Below, piece by piece: positions 23,745 to 32,472 of a stretch of DNA of 48,058 nt; position 1 is the stretch's first letter; every line of letters starts with the position of its first letter. Location of the stretch: contig CANQNG010000016.1 in the NCBI GenBank assembly GCA_947625155.1, positions 1 to 48,058 on the forward strand. Direction: 5' to 3'. The translations under genes and the position numbers were made by a program. The notes under the pieces were generated by a model. The model was given only the letters and a program-made list of their open reading frames with translations, did no database searches and had not been told where the DNA came from. The DNA is from an uncultured Clostridia bacterium (GTDB lineage Bacteria > Bacillota > Clostridia > Oscillospirales > Ruminococcaceae).

Positions 23745-26354
23745 TCACTTGTTGCCGTAAAAGGCTTTCAGGTACATTTCCTTGATCTCGCTCATCAGCG
23801 GGTATCTCGGGTTTGCGCCAGTACACTGGTCGTCAAATGCAGCCTCTGTCATGGCATCGAGAGAAGCAAGGAATGTCTCCTCGGAGATACCGTACTCCTG
23901 TATGCTGCCCTTGATACCGATCGCTGCTTTCAGTTCTTCCAGCTTTGCAAGGAATTTCTCAAAAATTTCCTCATTGTTGCTGCCAGTCACGCCGCAAGCC
24001 TTAGCGCACTCCACATAGCGCTCCAGTGTGTGCGGATACGGATACTGGGAGAAAGTACCCATCTTGCGTGGCTTGTCGGAAGCGTTATAACGCATGACCT
24101 CTGTGATGAGCAGTGCATTGGCAACGCCGTGCGGCAGGTGATGATAAGCGCCCAGCTTGTGTGCCATAGAATGGCATACGCCCAAAAATGCATTGGCAAA
24201 TGCCATACCAGCCATGGTGGAGGCAGTTGCCATTTTCTCACGTGCCTTGACATTTGTGCCGTCATTGTAGGCAGTCGGCAGGTACTCGAAAATGAGCTGC
24301 ATCGCCCGGATCGCCAGACCGTCCGTGTAGTCGGTCGCCATGACGGAAGCATAGGCTTCGAGCGCATGGGTCATCGCATCGATACCGGAAGCGGAGGTCA
24401 GTCCCTTCGGGGCGCTCATCATCAGGTCTGTGTCGATGATCGCCATATCCGGCAGCAGTTCATAGTCTGCGAGCGGATATTTCTGCCCGGTCGTCTGGTC
24501 GGTGATAACGGCAAACGGTGTCACTTCCGAACCCGTACCGGAAGAAGTCGGCACGGCAATGAAGTATGCCTTTTCTCCCATTTTCGGGAATGTGTAGACC
24601 CTCTTGCGGATGTCGATGAAACGCATCGCCATGTCGAGGAAGTCTGCTTCCGGATGTTCGTAGAGTACCCACATGATCTTGCCGGCATCCATTGCCGAAC
24701 CGCCGCCAAGCGCAATGATGCAGTCCGGCTCAAAGGCACGCATCGCCTCTGCGCCAAGCTGTGCGGACTTCAGGGTCGGGTCAGGCTCGACATCGGAGAA
24801 TACAGTGTAGGTAATGCCCATTTCGCTGAGTTTGTCGGTGATGACCTTCGTGAAGCCGTTCTTGTAGAGGAACGAGTCTGTTACGAGGAACACACGCTTC
24901 TTGTCCATGACGTTTTTCAGCTCGTCCAGTGCTACGGGCAGACAGCCTTTCTTGAAGTACACCTTTTCCGGCGTTCTGAACCAAAGCATATTTTCTCTCC
25001 TCTCGGCAACGGTCTTGATATTGAGCAGGTGCTTGACACCGACGTTCTCGGAAACAGAATTGCCGCCCCACGAACCGCAGCCCAGTGTCAGTGACGGGGC
25101 AAGGTCAAAGTTATACAGGTCGCCGATACCGCCGTGCGAAGAGGGAGTATTGACAAGGATACGGCAGGTCTTCATCTTTGCAGCAAAAGCCTGTATCTTC
25201 TCCCGTTCGCTGACGGTATCGCAGTACAGTGAAGAGGTATGCCCGAAGCCGCCGTCCTGTACAAGGCGGTCTGCCTTTTCCATCGCATCCTCAAAATCTT
25301 CCGCCTTGTACATTGCCAGTACGGGCGAGAGTTTCTCGTGTGCAAATTCCTCGTCCAGTTCGACGGATGTCACTTCACCGATCAGGATCTTGGTATCGGG
25401 ATCAACGGTCACACCGGCAAGTTCTGCAATGCGGGCAGCAGGCTGTCCGACGATCTTGGCATTGAGTGCGCCGTTGATGATGATCGTCTTGCGCACTTTG
25501 TCCGTTTCCTCCGGGTCAAGGAAATAGCAGCCCCGGCGGATAAATTCTGCCTTGACCTCGTCATAGATGCTTTTATCTACGATGACCGACTGCTCCGAAG
25601 CGCAGATCATGCCATTGTCAAAGGTCTTGGAATGGATGATAGAGCTGACTGCCAACAGAATATCCGCAGAAGCGTCAATGATCGCCGGCGTATTGCCCGC
25701 ACCGACACCCAAAGCCGGCTTGCCGCTGGAATAGGCAGCCTTGACCATGCCCGGACCGCCGGTCGCAAGAATGATGTCTGCCTCTTTCATGATGGTATTC
25801 GTCAGTTCCAGAGAGGGCACATCGATCCAGCCGATCAGTCCCTCCGGTGCGCCTGCCTTCACGGCAGCCTCTAAAACGATCTTGGCAGCCGCAATGGTAG
25901 ACTTCTTGGCTCTCGGGTGGGGGGAAATGAGGATGGCATTGCGGGTCTTGAGTGCCAGCAGGCATTTGAAAATGGCAGTAGAGGTCGGATTGGTCGTCGG
26001 GATGACGGCTGCGATCACGCCGATCGGCTCGGCGATGCGCATCGTGCCATATTCCTTGTCCTCCTCGATGACACCGCATGTCTTGGTATTCTTATAGGCA
26101 TTGTAGATGTGTTCTGCGGCGTAGTTGTTCTTGATGACCTTGTCCTCAACAACGCCCATGCCGGTCTCCTCGACTGCCAGCTTGGCAAGCGGGATCCTCG
26201 CATGGTTGGCAGCCAGTGCAGCCGCCTTGAAGATCGCATCCACCTGTTCCTGCGTATAAGCCGCATACTGTGCCTGTGCAGCACGGACCTGTGCAAGCTT
26301 AGCTTCGAGTGCGGGAACGCTATCGACCAGTGTATAGGTTACTTCTTCACGCAT
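23745..26354 (-). CDS. adhE: Bifunctional aldehyde/alcohol dehydrogenase
   Basis: An 869-residue AdhE, which reduces acetyl-CoA to acetaldehyde and then to ethanol with two NADH, regenerating NAD+ in fermentation. The N-terminal aldehyde dehydrogenase half has the NAD loop GPGMVKAAYSSGKPALGVGA and the catalytic Cys C251 in NGMICASEQ. The C-terminal iron-dependent alcohol dehydrogenase half has GGGSAMDAGK and the metal ligands in SGIDAMTHALEAY and CHSMAHKLGAYHHLPHG. Such enzymes form long spirosome filaments. The ATG at 26354 was chosen because AGGAGAGAGG lies 8 nt before it; the upstream ATGs at 26390 and 26378 precede that site. The APH-fold kinase follows in the same operon. Confidence 0.97.
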   Translation of the reverse strand: MREEVTYTLVDSVPALEAKLAQVRAAQAQYAAYTQEQVDAIFKAAALAANHARIPLAKLAVEETGMGVVEDKVIKNNYAAEHIYNAYKNTKTCGVIEEDKEYGTMRIAEPIGVIAAVIPTTNPTSTAIFKCLLALKTRNAILISPHPRAKKSTIAAAKIVLEAAVKAGAPEGLIGWIDVPSLELTNTIMKEADIILATGGPGMVKAAYSSGKPALGVGAGNTPAIIDASADILLAVSSIIHSKTFDNGMICASEQSVIVDKSIYDEVKAEFIRRGCYFLDPEETDKVRKTIIINGALNAKIVGQPAARIAELAGVTVDPDTKILIGEVTSVELDEEFAHEKLSPVLAMYKAEDFEDAMEKADRLVQDGGFGHTSSLYCDTVSEREKIQAFAAKMKTCRILVNTPSSHGGIGDLYNFDLAPSLTLGCGSWGGNSVSENVGVKHLLNIKTVAERRENMLWFRTPEKVYFKKGCLPVALDELKNVMDKKRVFLVTDSFLYKNGFTKVITDKLSEMGITYTVFSDVEPDPTLKSAQLGAEAMRAFEPDCIIALGGGSAMDAGKIMWVLYEHPEADFLDMAMRFIDIRKRVYTFPKMGEKAYFIAVPTSSGTGSEVTPFAVITDQTTGQKYPLADYELLPDMAIIDTDLMMSAPKGLTSASGIDAMTHALEAYASVMATDYTDGLAIRAMQLIFEYLPTAYNDGTNVKAREKMATASTMAGMAFANAFLGVCHSMAHKLGAYHHLPHGVANALLITEVMRYNASDKPRKMGTFSQYPYPHTLERYVECAKACGVTGSNNEEIFEKFLAKLEELKAAIGIKGSIQEYGISEETFLASLDAMTEAAFDDQCTGANPRYPLMSEIKEMYLKAFYGNK

Positions 26355-26398
26355 ACGTGTACCTCTCTCCTGTTCCATGTAAATTGGCAATTCCTTCA

Positions 26399-26414
26399 GC
26401 AGGCATACGCCTGC
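26399..26414 (-). promoter_or_regulatory. Palindrome at the adhE transcription start
   Basis: GCAGGC-ATAC-GCCTGC, a 6-bp inverted repeat covering the predicted first transcribed bases. It could be an operator or a 5' protective stem-loop. It does not resemble a Rex site. Confidence 0.4.
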
Positions 26415-26420
26415 ACTTTT

Positions 26421-26449
26421 ATTATATCACATTGTTATTTTTTTGTCTA
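26421..26449 (-). promoter_or_regulatory. Promoter of adhE
   Basis: Minus strand: -35 TAGACA (26449-26444), 17-nt spacer, perfect -10 TATAAT (26426-26421). The 346-base gap between adhE and the response regulator holds this promoter, a plain AT-rich middle, and the repeat-driven promoter of the opposite strand. Confidence 0.85.
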
Positions 26450-26584
26450 TGGATTTCCCGAAAATCCAAAAACGAATTTCCTATGGCAGATCGCATTTGC
26501 TTTTGTGAAAACTGCACAGATCGTGCCATTTATCTCCGGAGGGGACACAAATTCCAGTTTTTGTATGCGGAATTTTACCAAATT

Positions 26585-26638
26585 GTCATATTTGGTTCAT
26601 AAATCGTTCATATTTAAGATAGCAAAATCATGTATAAT
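26585..26638 (+). promoter_or_regulatory. Pho-box-like triple direct repeat and -10 of the two-component operon
   Basis: GTCATA (26585), TTCATA (26596) and TTCATA (26607) recur with an exact 11-nt period. A consensus -10 TATAAT (26633-26638) follows 20 nt after the last repeat, and the -35 position is occupied by the third repeat rather than by a TTGACA-like box. This is the geometry of PhoB/PhoP-type activator sites, and the gene downstream encodes a regulator of that family, so autoregulation is likely. Confidence 0.7.
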
Positions 26639-26700
26639 AATAATGAGTATCTGTATCTGCAAGAGATACCCACCGGAAACCACTGAGAGGAGAAACCAGA

Positions 26701-27399
26701 ATGGCGATAGAAAAAGTATTGGTCGTGGACGATGACCAGAATATCTGTGATCTGCTGCGCATGTATCTCGAAAAGGAAGGCTACAGCGTTATCATTTCCA
26801 ATGACGGCAAGGAAGCGGTAAACAAGTTCAATGCCCTCACACCGGACATTGTGCTGCTCGATGTGATGCTGCCCTCTATGGACGGCAGACAGGTCTGCCG
26901 GGAGATCCGCAAGACTTCCAATGTCCCGATCATCATGATCTCTGCCAAGAACGAAACGTTCGACAAGGTGCTCGGTCTGGAACTGGGGGCGGACGACTAT
27001 ATCTCCAAGCCCTTCGATGCCAAGGAAGTCATTGCCCGTATCAAGGCGATCGCCCGGAGAATGGGCAATTCTTCCTCTGAGCAGGAAGAAAACCGGGAAG
27101 TACGCTATGACAAGCTGGTCGTCAATATGACCCGGTATGAGCTGCGTGTCAATGACAAGGTGCTCGACACCCCCCCGAAAGAACTGGAACTGCTGTTTTA
27201 TCTGGCATCCAACCCGAACCATGTCTACACCCGTGACCAGCTGCTCGACGAGGTGTGGGGCTTTGAGTACTACGGCGATTCGAGGACGATCGATGTCCAC
27301 ATCAAGCGCCTGCGGGAAAAGCTGGCAGACGTGTCGCCGCACTGGGCGCTCAAGACCGTCTGGGGCGTAGGCTATAAGTTTGAGGCGGATGAAGAATAG
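26701..27399 (+). CDS. OmpR/PhoB-family response regulator
   Basis: A 232-residue response regulator. The receiver domain (about 1-118) has the acidic cluster D10-D12, the phosphorylation site D54 in LLDVMLP, S81 and K103 in YISKPFD. The winged-helix DNA-binding domain (about 130-228) ends in the family's TIDVHIKRLREKL and TVWGVGYKF. It is closest in feel to PhoP/PhoB-type regulators of Firmicutes. Its gene follows a run of direct repeats of matching type and overlaps the cognate kinase gene by 11 nt. Whether it responds to phosphate cannot be told from sequence; no phosphate transporter is in the window, and the operon contains an HtrA protease, which points toward envelope stress. Confidence 0.94.
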   Translation: MAIEKVLVVDDDQNICDLLRMYLEKEGYSVIISNDGKEAVNKFNALTPDIVLLDVMLPSMDGRQVCREIRKTSNVPIIMISAKNETFDKVLGLELGADDYISKPFDAKEVIARIKAIARRMGNSSSEQEENREVRYDKLVVNMTRYELRVNDKVLDTPPKELELLFYLASNPNHVYTRDQLLDEVWGFEYYGDSRTIDVHIKRLREKLADVSPHWALKTVWGVGYKFEADEE

Positions 27400-28831
27400 A
27401 AGAAAGCGCACGCCCCGCACACCGGGTATCTCTGACCGCTATCTCCGGGTCTCCGGCATCCTGCTGTTCTGCGGCATCCTGCTGACGGGGGTCGTCATGA
27501 TCTGCAGCGCTGTGGCGACGTATACGGACACCGTCCGGAACGCCTTGCTGCAAAACTGCGATGCCCTGACTGCCAACATGGCGAAGATCTACAGCCTGCC
27601 CAATGCCACTTCGGATGATCTTGACAAGCTCCTGCGCACATCGGAGATGGAGTACGGCTACCGGCTCTGGGTATTCCGGGAGAACGGCACGGAATGCTAT
27701 CCGGATCAGGAAAATGGCTACACGCTGCCCAGTTCCATCCGCTATTATGTGGAAAGCGATAATTTCATGGAGCTTGGCTATTTCACAGACAATGCCGAAC
27801 AGCAGCAGCTCTGCTGTGTGATACAGTTCCACATGAAAAATGCGGACGAGGAGACACACGGTTTCTATCTGGCGGCGGTGAGCGATGCAGGACATTTGCA
27901 GGAGTACAGCTTCATGCTGGTGCGCAGCCTTGTGATCTGTCTTCTGCTGGCGATGCTGCTGTTCATGCTGCTGTTCCGGTTTGCGGCTGCGCCGCTTGAC
28001 CGGCAGTTAGAGGAACTGAGCAAGGTCGCCAAGCGCTATGCGGAGGGCGAATTCTCCGCAAGAGTCAGTCTGCCGGAGCATTCTACGCTCTACCCGTTCG
28101 GGTGTACGCTCAACCGCATGGCGGAGTTCATTGAACAAAACGAGAGCACCCGCCGCAATTTCGTGGCAAATGTCTCCCACGAACTGCGCACGCCGATGAC
28201 GACCATTGCGGGCTTTGCAGATGGCATTCTGGACGGGACGATACCGCCCGACCAGCATCAGAAATACCTGCGCATCATTGCCGATGAGATCCACCGGCTG
28301 CATACCCTCGTCAATTCCATGCTGAATCTGACGAAATTTGAGGCAGGGGAAATGTCCATCCGCATCTCCAACACGGACGTGGCAAAGCTCCTCATCAAGA
28401 CCGTCCTCATGTTTGAAAAGCGCATCAGCGACAAGCACGTGGAAGTCGAGGGGCTGGAGGATATTTCTCTGGTCATCAAGGCGGACGAGGATCTGCTGTT
28501 TCAGGTGCTGTATAATCTGATCGAAAATGCCGTCAAATTCGTCAACGAGGGCGGAACGATCAGCTTCTCCCTGCGGGAAGAGGAGGGCATGACGTGCATC
28601 GCTGTCAAAAACACCGGCGAGGGGCTTGCCGATGATGAATTGCCAAAGGTCTTTGACCGTTTCTATAAAACCGATGCTTCCCGCAGCAAAGACAAGACCG
28701 GTCTGGGGCTGGGGCTGTCTATCTCCCGCAAGATCGTGCATCTGCACGGCGGGCATATCGTGGTCAAGAGTGTGAAGGGAGAGTACACCTGCTTTGAGGT
28801 GCAGCTCCCGGTCCATGGCGCAAAGCCGTGA
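27389..28831 (+). CDS. Sensor histidine kinase (PhoR/WalK-like)
   Basis: A 480-residue membrane histidine kinase. A basic N terminus and a first helix (about 20-45) lead to an extracellular sensor domain of ~120 residues, then a second helix (about 170-195) and a HAMP linker. The phosphoacceptor H264 lies in NVSHELRTP. The ATP-binding domain has the N-box N380 (NLIENAVKF), then FDRFYKTD and GLGLGLSISRKI. The extracellular domain is not recognised. The ATG at 27389 is preferred over the TTG at 27380; the GAGG site lies close (3 nt), consistent with translational coupling to the regulator, whose end it overlaps. Confidence 0.93.
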   Translation: MKNRRKRTPRTPGISDRYLRVSGILLFCGILLTGVVMICSAVATYTDTVRNALLQNCDALTANMAKIYSLPNATSDDLDKLLRTSEMEYGYRLWVFRENGTECYPDQENGYTLPSSIRYYVESDNFMELGYFTDNAEQQQLCCVIQFHMKNADEETHGFYLAAVSDAGHLQEYSFMLVRSLVICLLLAMLLFMLLFRFAAAPLDRQLEELSKVAKRYAEGEFSARVSLPEHSTLYPFGCTLNRMAEFIEQNESTRRNFVANVSHELRTPMTTIAGFADGILDGTIPPDQHQKYLRIIADEIHRLHTLVNSMLNLTKFEAGEMSIRISNTDVAKLLIKTVLMFEKRISDKHVEVEGLEDISLVIKADEDLLFQVLYNLIENAVKFVNEGGTISFSLREEEGMTCIAVKNTGEGLADDELPKVFDRFYKTDASRSKDKTGLGLGLSISRKIVHLHGGHIVVKSVKGEYTCFEVQLPVHGAKP

Positions 28832-28855
28832 CCGGCTCTCCCGGAAAGGAATCGT

Positions 28856-30397
28856 ATGGACGAATATAAAGATGTCTTTCCGCCTCCGGACGGCGGGAAC
28901 GCACCATTCCCCGACCCTGCGGAAGGGTCTTTCGGTGTGCCGGAACAGTCGGCGGAGGAGACCGTTCCGGAGATCCCGGAACTTTCCCCGCTGCCCCCGG
29001 ACGGGCAGGACATGCAATTTATCCCGCAGAGAGGGACTGACGGGAGCAGAATGCAGCAGGATGCCGGACAAGAGGACATACCGCCAAGGATGCAGATGCC
29101 GCCGCCCGTACCGCCGCAGAACTACACGCCGCCGCCTTTCCAGTATAGCTATCCGCCGCAGCCGCCGCCTGTTCCGCCGCAGCCGCCGCTGCCGATGGAC
29201 CGGCGCATCTATACCATGGCGGCAGTCATTGCAGTGCTGGTGTTTTTGCTGTGTGTGTACTGTATCGGGTCGGATATGCTGCACGGGGCTGTGCAGGGCG
29301 GCTCCGCTGAGGGAACGCCCTCCCGGAACGTGACGGTCAATTTGCAGACACAGGAAAAGCCCGATCTTGACCCCTCTGACGAAAATGTAACACCGGACGG
29401 CACGTACACCGTAAGCGGCGTGGCGGAGCTTGTCAAGCCCTCTATTGTAGAGGTCTATACGTTTGACAGCAGCAGCCGCACCGAGAAAGATCTTGTGGGA
29501 ACGGGTTCCGGGATCGTCATTTCCGAGGACGGTTACATCATCACCAATGCCCATGTGGTGCAGGGCGAGGCTTTTTCCGTCATTCTGAACAACGAGGAAG
29601 AGGAAGATGAGGAATATCCTGCCGAGCTGATCGGCAGCGACATCAAGACCGACCTTGCCGTGCTGAAGATCAACAAAACCGGGCTGACTCCGGCAGTTCT
29701 GGGCGACTCCGATGAGACCTATGTCGGGGAGGATGTGGTCGCTATCGGCAACCCTGCCGGGCTGACGAATACGGTCACGAAGGGTATCGTTTCGGCGATC
29801 GGCAGGCAGGTGCGTGCCGAAAGTTCCGCTTTCCGGATGGAATGTATCCAGACAGATGCGGCGATCTCCCCCGGTAATTCCGGCGGTGCGCTCGTAAACA
29901 TGTACGGGCAGGTCATCGGCATCACCTCCTCCAAGTATGCTTCTACTTACTCCACATCCTCCGCTTATGAGGGGCTTGGGTTTGCGATCACGATCGATCA
30001 GGCACTGCCTGTCGTGACGGATCTGATAGAGCAGGGCTATGTTTCGGGCAGATTTCGTATCGGTATCACATTCAGCAGTGCGGACACGGAATATGCTGCC
30101 TACGAATTCCAAGAACAGTTCCACACGGATATGCCGGAGGAATTGCGGCACGGCATCTGGATCTCTGCGATCAGTGACGACTGCGACATTGCGGGAACAG
30201 AACTGGAGGTCGGCGATCTCATCGTGACCGTGGAAGGACAGCCCGTCGAAGGCTATGATGATGTGCTCGATGCCCTCGAAGGCTTTGCGGGGGGCGATGA
30301 AGTCCATGCCCACTGCCTGCGCTATCAGGAGGACGGCGACCCCTATGAATTTGACATTGTATTCAAGCTGGAGGAAGATACTTCCGGCAACTACTGA
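28856..30397 (+). CDS. HtrA/DegP-type membrane serine protease
   Basis: A 513-residue S1C protease. A ~115-residue acidic Pro/Gln-rich cytoplasmic stretch (PPPVPPQNYTPPP) precedes one transmembrane helix (about 120-139). The trypsin-like domain carries H233 (TNAHVV), D266 (KTDLAVL) and S342 (SPGNSGGAL), a complete triad. A PDZ domain (about 425-505) ends the protein. It should face outward and degrade misfolded exported proteins. Its place 24 nt after a two-component kinase suggests that this system controls it, like other envelope-stress regulons. A GGAAAGGA site precedes the ATG. Confidence 0.95.
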   Translation: MDEYKDVFPPPDGGNAPFPDPAEGSFGVPEQSAEETVPEIPELSPLPPDGQDMQFIPQRGTDGSRMQQDAGQEDIPPRMQMPPPVPPQNYTPPPFQYSYPPQPPPVPPQPPLPMDRRIYTMAAVIAVLVFLLCVYCIGSDMLHGAVQGGSAEGTPSRNVTVNLQTQEKPDLDPSDENVTPDGTYTVSGVAELVKPSIVEVYTFDSSSRTEKDLVGTGSGIVISEDGYIITNAHVVQGEAFSVILNNEEEEDEEYPAELIGSDIKTDLAVLKINKTGLTPAVLGDSDETYVGEDVVAIGNPAGLTNTVTKGIVSAIGRQVRAESSAFRMECIQTDAAISPGNSGGALVNMYGQVIGITSSKYASTYSTSSAYEGLGFAITIDQALPVVTDLIEQGYVSGRFRIGITFSSADTEYAAYEFQEQFHTDMPEELRHGIWISAISDDCDIAGTELEVGDLIVTVEGQPVEGYDDVLDALEGFAGGDEVHAHCLRYQEDGDPYEFDIVFKLEEDTSGNY

Positions 30398-30414
30398 TGC
30401 AGAGGAGGTGCGCC

Positions 30415-30900
30415 ATGGAAATTCGCAGGGCAAAGAAAGCGGATATCCCACAGCTCGACCGCCTGTTGTTGCAGGTGCTGACGGTCCACCATGAGGGCAG
30501 ACCTGATCTGTTCAAGGGGAACTGCAAAAAATATACGGATGCCGAGCTGGAAACGCTGTTAGAGGACGAGAAGCGCCCGGTATTTGCGGCATTTGACGAA
30601 AGCGGACAGATGCTCGGCTATGTGTTCTGCAAGATCGAGGACTACAGCGGAGACAATATCAATACCGACCGCCGGACGCTCTACATTGACGATCTCTGCG
30701 TGGATGCCCCTGTCAGGGGGCAGCATATCGGCACGGCACTCTATCGGTACGCAGCAGCGTTTGCAAGGGAAAGCGGCTGCTACCATATCACGCTCCACGC
30801 ATGGGCGTGTGACCCGGGCGCACAGGCTTTTTATACAGCGCTCGGCATGAAGCCGTTTATGACCGGAATGGAAGAGATCTTAGACGAAAGTCGCAAATAA
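30415..30900 (+). CDS. GNAT-family N-acetyltransferase
   Basis: A 161-residue acetyltransferase. IRRAKKADIPQLDRLL is the typical GNAT N terminus, LYIDDLCVDAPVRGQHIGTAL holds the acetyl-CoA pyrophosphate loop (RGQHIG), and AQAFYTALGMKPF is the last motif. The substrate is unknown: it could be a small molecule or a protein N terminus. The ATG at 30415 is preferred because AGAGGAGGTG lies just upstream; an in-frame ATG at 30397 overlaps the end of the htrA-like gene and precedes that site. Confidence 0.93.
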   Translation: MEIRRAKKADIPQLDRLLLQVLTVHHEGRPDLFKGNCKKYTDAELETLLEDEKRPVFAAFDESGQMLGYVFCKIEDYSGDNINTDRRTLYIDDLCVDAPVRGQHIGTALYRYAAAFARESGCYHITLHAWACDPGAQAFYTALGMKPFMTGMEEILDESRK

Positions 30901-30921
30901 ACAGGAAAGGATGATGCTCCC

Positions 30922-31428
30922 ATGAATTCCCCCTACAATGATGAAGTACCCGTTCCCCATGTACCCCGACCCGATGCCAAGAACTGTCAGTTCTGCGGCA
31001 GCTTTATCCCACAGGATGCCGTTGTCTGCACGGCATGCGGCAGACAGGTCCAAGCGCTCCAGACTGCACCGCAGACGAAATTCTGCCAATACTGCGGCGC
31101 TTCTATCCCAGCGCAGGCAGTCATCTGTACCGCCTGCGGCGGACAGGTGCAGCAGTTCCAGCAAGTTCCGCCGCCCATGCAGACTATGCCGCAGCATCCG
31201 CAGGTCGTCATCAACAATAACAATATGCCTGTCGGGGGCGCAAAGCCTAAATCGAAATGGTTAGCCTTTTTGCTCTGCCTGTTTTTAGGCTATGTCGGTG
31301 TTCACAAATTCTATGAGGGCAAAGCGCTCATGGGGGTACTCTATCTGTTTACCGGCGGGCTGTTCGGTATCGGCTGGATCATTGACATCATCACTCTGCT
31401 GTTCAAGCCCGATCCCTATTACCCGTAA
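30922..31428 (+). CDS. TM2-domain protein with two zinc ribbons
   Basis: A 168-residue protein. Two zinc ribbons in tandem (CQFC...CTAC and CQYC...CTAC, each about 20 residues apart) are followed by a Gln/Pro-rich linker and a C-terminal TM2 domain: two helices with the conserved [14 protein letters not shown] turn (FLCLFLGYxGxHxFY type) and [11 protein letters not shown]2 proteins are small two-helix membrane proteins of uncertain role. It ends the two-component operon just before a strong bidirectional terminator. Confidence 0.93.
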   Translation: MNSPYNDEVPVPHVPRPDAKNCQFCGSFIPQDAVVCTACGRQVQALQTAPQTKFCQYCGASIPAQAVICTACGGQVQQFQQVPPPMQTMPQHPQVVINNNNMPVGGAKPKSKWLAFLLCLFLGYVGVHKFYEGKALMGVLYLFTGGLFGIGWIIDIITLLFKPDPYYP

Positions 31429-31429
31429 G

Positions 31430-31460
31430 AAAAATGCTGCCCCGCATGGGCAGCATTTTT
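31430..31460. terminator. Bidirectional terminator
   Basis: AAAAATGCTGCCC pairs with GGGCAGCATTTTT (13 bp, 5-nt loop), serving both the TM2 gene and the convergent alarmone synthetase gene. Confidence 0.93.
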
Positions 31461-32130
31461 ATAGCGTATTGATCTGATCGTAGATGCCCTGCATGCGCAG
31501 GTCTGTTTCGGATATGGTCGCTGCCAGCTCCTGCAATTCCTGCTTGAGGGAATCGGGCACATCGCCGGTCGCCTTGTATTTGAGCTGGTGTTCCAGACTT
31601 GCCCAGAAATCCATGGCAATGGTGCGGATCTGGATCTCTACCGGCACTTCACGGCGGCTCGTGGACAGATACACCGGCACCATGACGATCATGTGCAGAC
31701 TGCGGTAGCCGCTGGGCTTCGGGTCCTTGATGTAGTCCTTGACCTTAACGGTCTTGAAATCGCCCCGCATGCTCAACAGCTCGGCAAGGGCATAGATGTC
31801 GTTCACATAATTGCACACCACCCGGACACCGGCAATGTCCATCAGATGCTGCCGGGCAGACCTTGCTGTCAGCGGATAGCCCTTGCGCTGGAGCTTTTCC
31901 ATGATGCTCTGCGGGGATTTGATGCGGCTGTCGATGCCGTGTATCGGGTTGCGCTGGAATTTCATGCTGAATTCATTGTCATAGATGTTCAACTGTGTGC
32001 GGACGGTCTCGGCGGCGGATCCGTAAAGATGTTCCAGCTCAAGAAATTCGTAGAAGGCTTCCACAAGCTGTTCCCGTTTTCCGGGCATCATACGTTCAAT
32101 GGTATCGAGATAGAATTTCTGTTCGTCCAA
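31459..32130 (-). CDS. Small alarmone synthetase (RelQ/YjbM-type GTP pyrophosphokinase)
   Basis: A 223-residue single-domain (p)ppGpp synthetase that makes stringent-response alarmone from ATP and GDP or GTP. Family motifs include SRIKSPQSIMEKLQRKGYP, DIAGVRVVCNYVNDIY, DYIKDPKPSGYRSLH and VPVEIQIRT, then FWASLEHQLKYK. No hydrolase or regulatory domains, as expected of RelQ/RelP-size enzymes. The start codon is TTG (32130), with GGGGGAG about 8 nt upstream; no closer ATG is in frame, and the downstream in-frame ATGs would cut into the conserved N-terminal helix. The weak start may keep levels low. Confidence 0.93.
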   Translation of the reverse strand: MDEQKFYLDTIERMMPGKREQLVEAFYEFLELEHLYGSAAETVRTQLNIYDNEFSMKFQRNPIHGIDSRIKSPQSIMEKLQRKGYPLTARSARQHLMDIAGVRVVCNYVNDIYALAELLSMRGDFKTVKVKDYIKDPKPSGYRSLHMIVMVPVYLSTSRREVPVEIQIRTIAMDFWASLEHQLKYKATGDVPDSLKQELQELAATISETDLRMQGIYDQINTL

Positions 32131-32171
32131 TGTCAGCTCCCCCTTTGTCAGTTGTATTTACGATATTTATA

Positions 32172-32200
32172 ATTATACCACACTCCCTCTCGATCTGCAA
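32172..32200 (-). promoter_or_regulatory. Promoter of the alarmone synthetase
   Basis: Minus strand: -35 TTGCAG (32200-32195), 17-nt spacer, perfect -10 TATAAT (32177-32172). Confidence 0.85.
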
Positions 32201-32244
32201 GCTGTTTGCCGGGAATTTCACACACTTTTCATTTATTAATATCC

Positions 32245-32286
32245 CTTAAAATTTTAAGAGACGTTCCCATGAGATCTTACGGGAAC
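32245..32286. promoter_or_regulatory. Two palindromes between divergent promoters
   Basis: CTTAAAATTTTAAG (32245-32258) is a perfect 14-bp palindrome. Just beyond it GTTCCC (32263-32268) and GGGAAC (32281-32286) flank a central AGATCT, symmetric at 20 of 24 positions. Both lie between the divergent promoters of the alarmone synthetase and the radical SAM pair. They are candidates for regulator binding; neither has a T-run that would make it a terminator. Confidence 0.5.
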
Positions 32287-32321
32287 AGCAGAGGATCTTC
32301 CGAAGAGATCGATAAATATAG

Positions 32322-32350
32322 TAGACAAACGCACGATCTTGTGCTATACT
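32322..32350 (+). promoter_or_regulatory. Promoter before the TIGR03960 operon
   Basis: -35 TAGACA (32322-32327), 17-nt spacer, -10 TATACT (32345-32350). The untranslated leader of about 200 nt holds a TTTCCGCC/GGCGGAAA hairpin (32408-32427) and repeat unit B, so those structures are in the mRNA. Confidence 0.75.
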
Positions 32351-32472
32351 AGAATTATAGTTATTTGGGGAGTGGATAAGCTGCGGTTATTATGTGCAGC
32401 TATTTTGTTTCCGCCTAAAGGCGGAAAGGGCGACTGCTCTCAGGAGAGATCATGTGGCAGTCATGCAAGCCG

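Noticed and set aside
26399..26414. Possible Rex operator at adhE
   Set aside because: Rex sites resemble TTGTTAA-N4-TTAACAA; this palindrome is GC-rich and does not match.
28007..30451. An 814-codon leftward frame antisense to the histidine kinase and HtrA genes
   Set aside because: It crosses two well-supported genes, has no start signals and lacks any domain. Long antisense frames are common here because of third-position GC bias.
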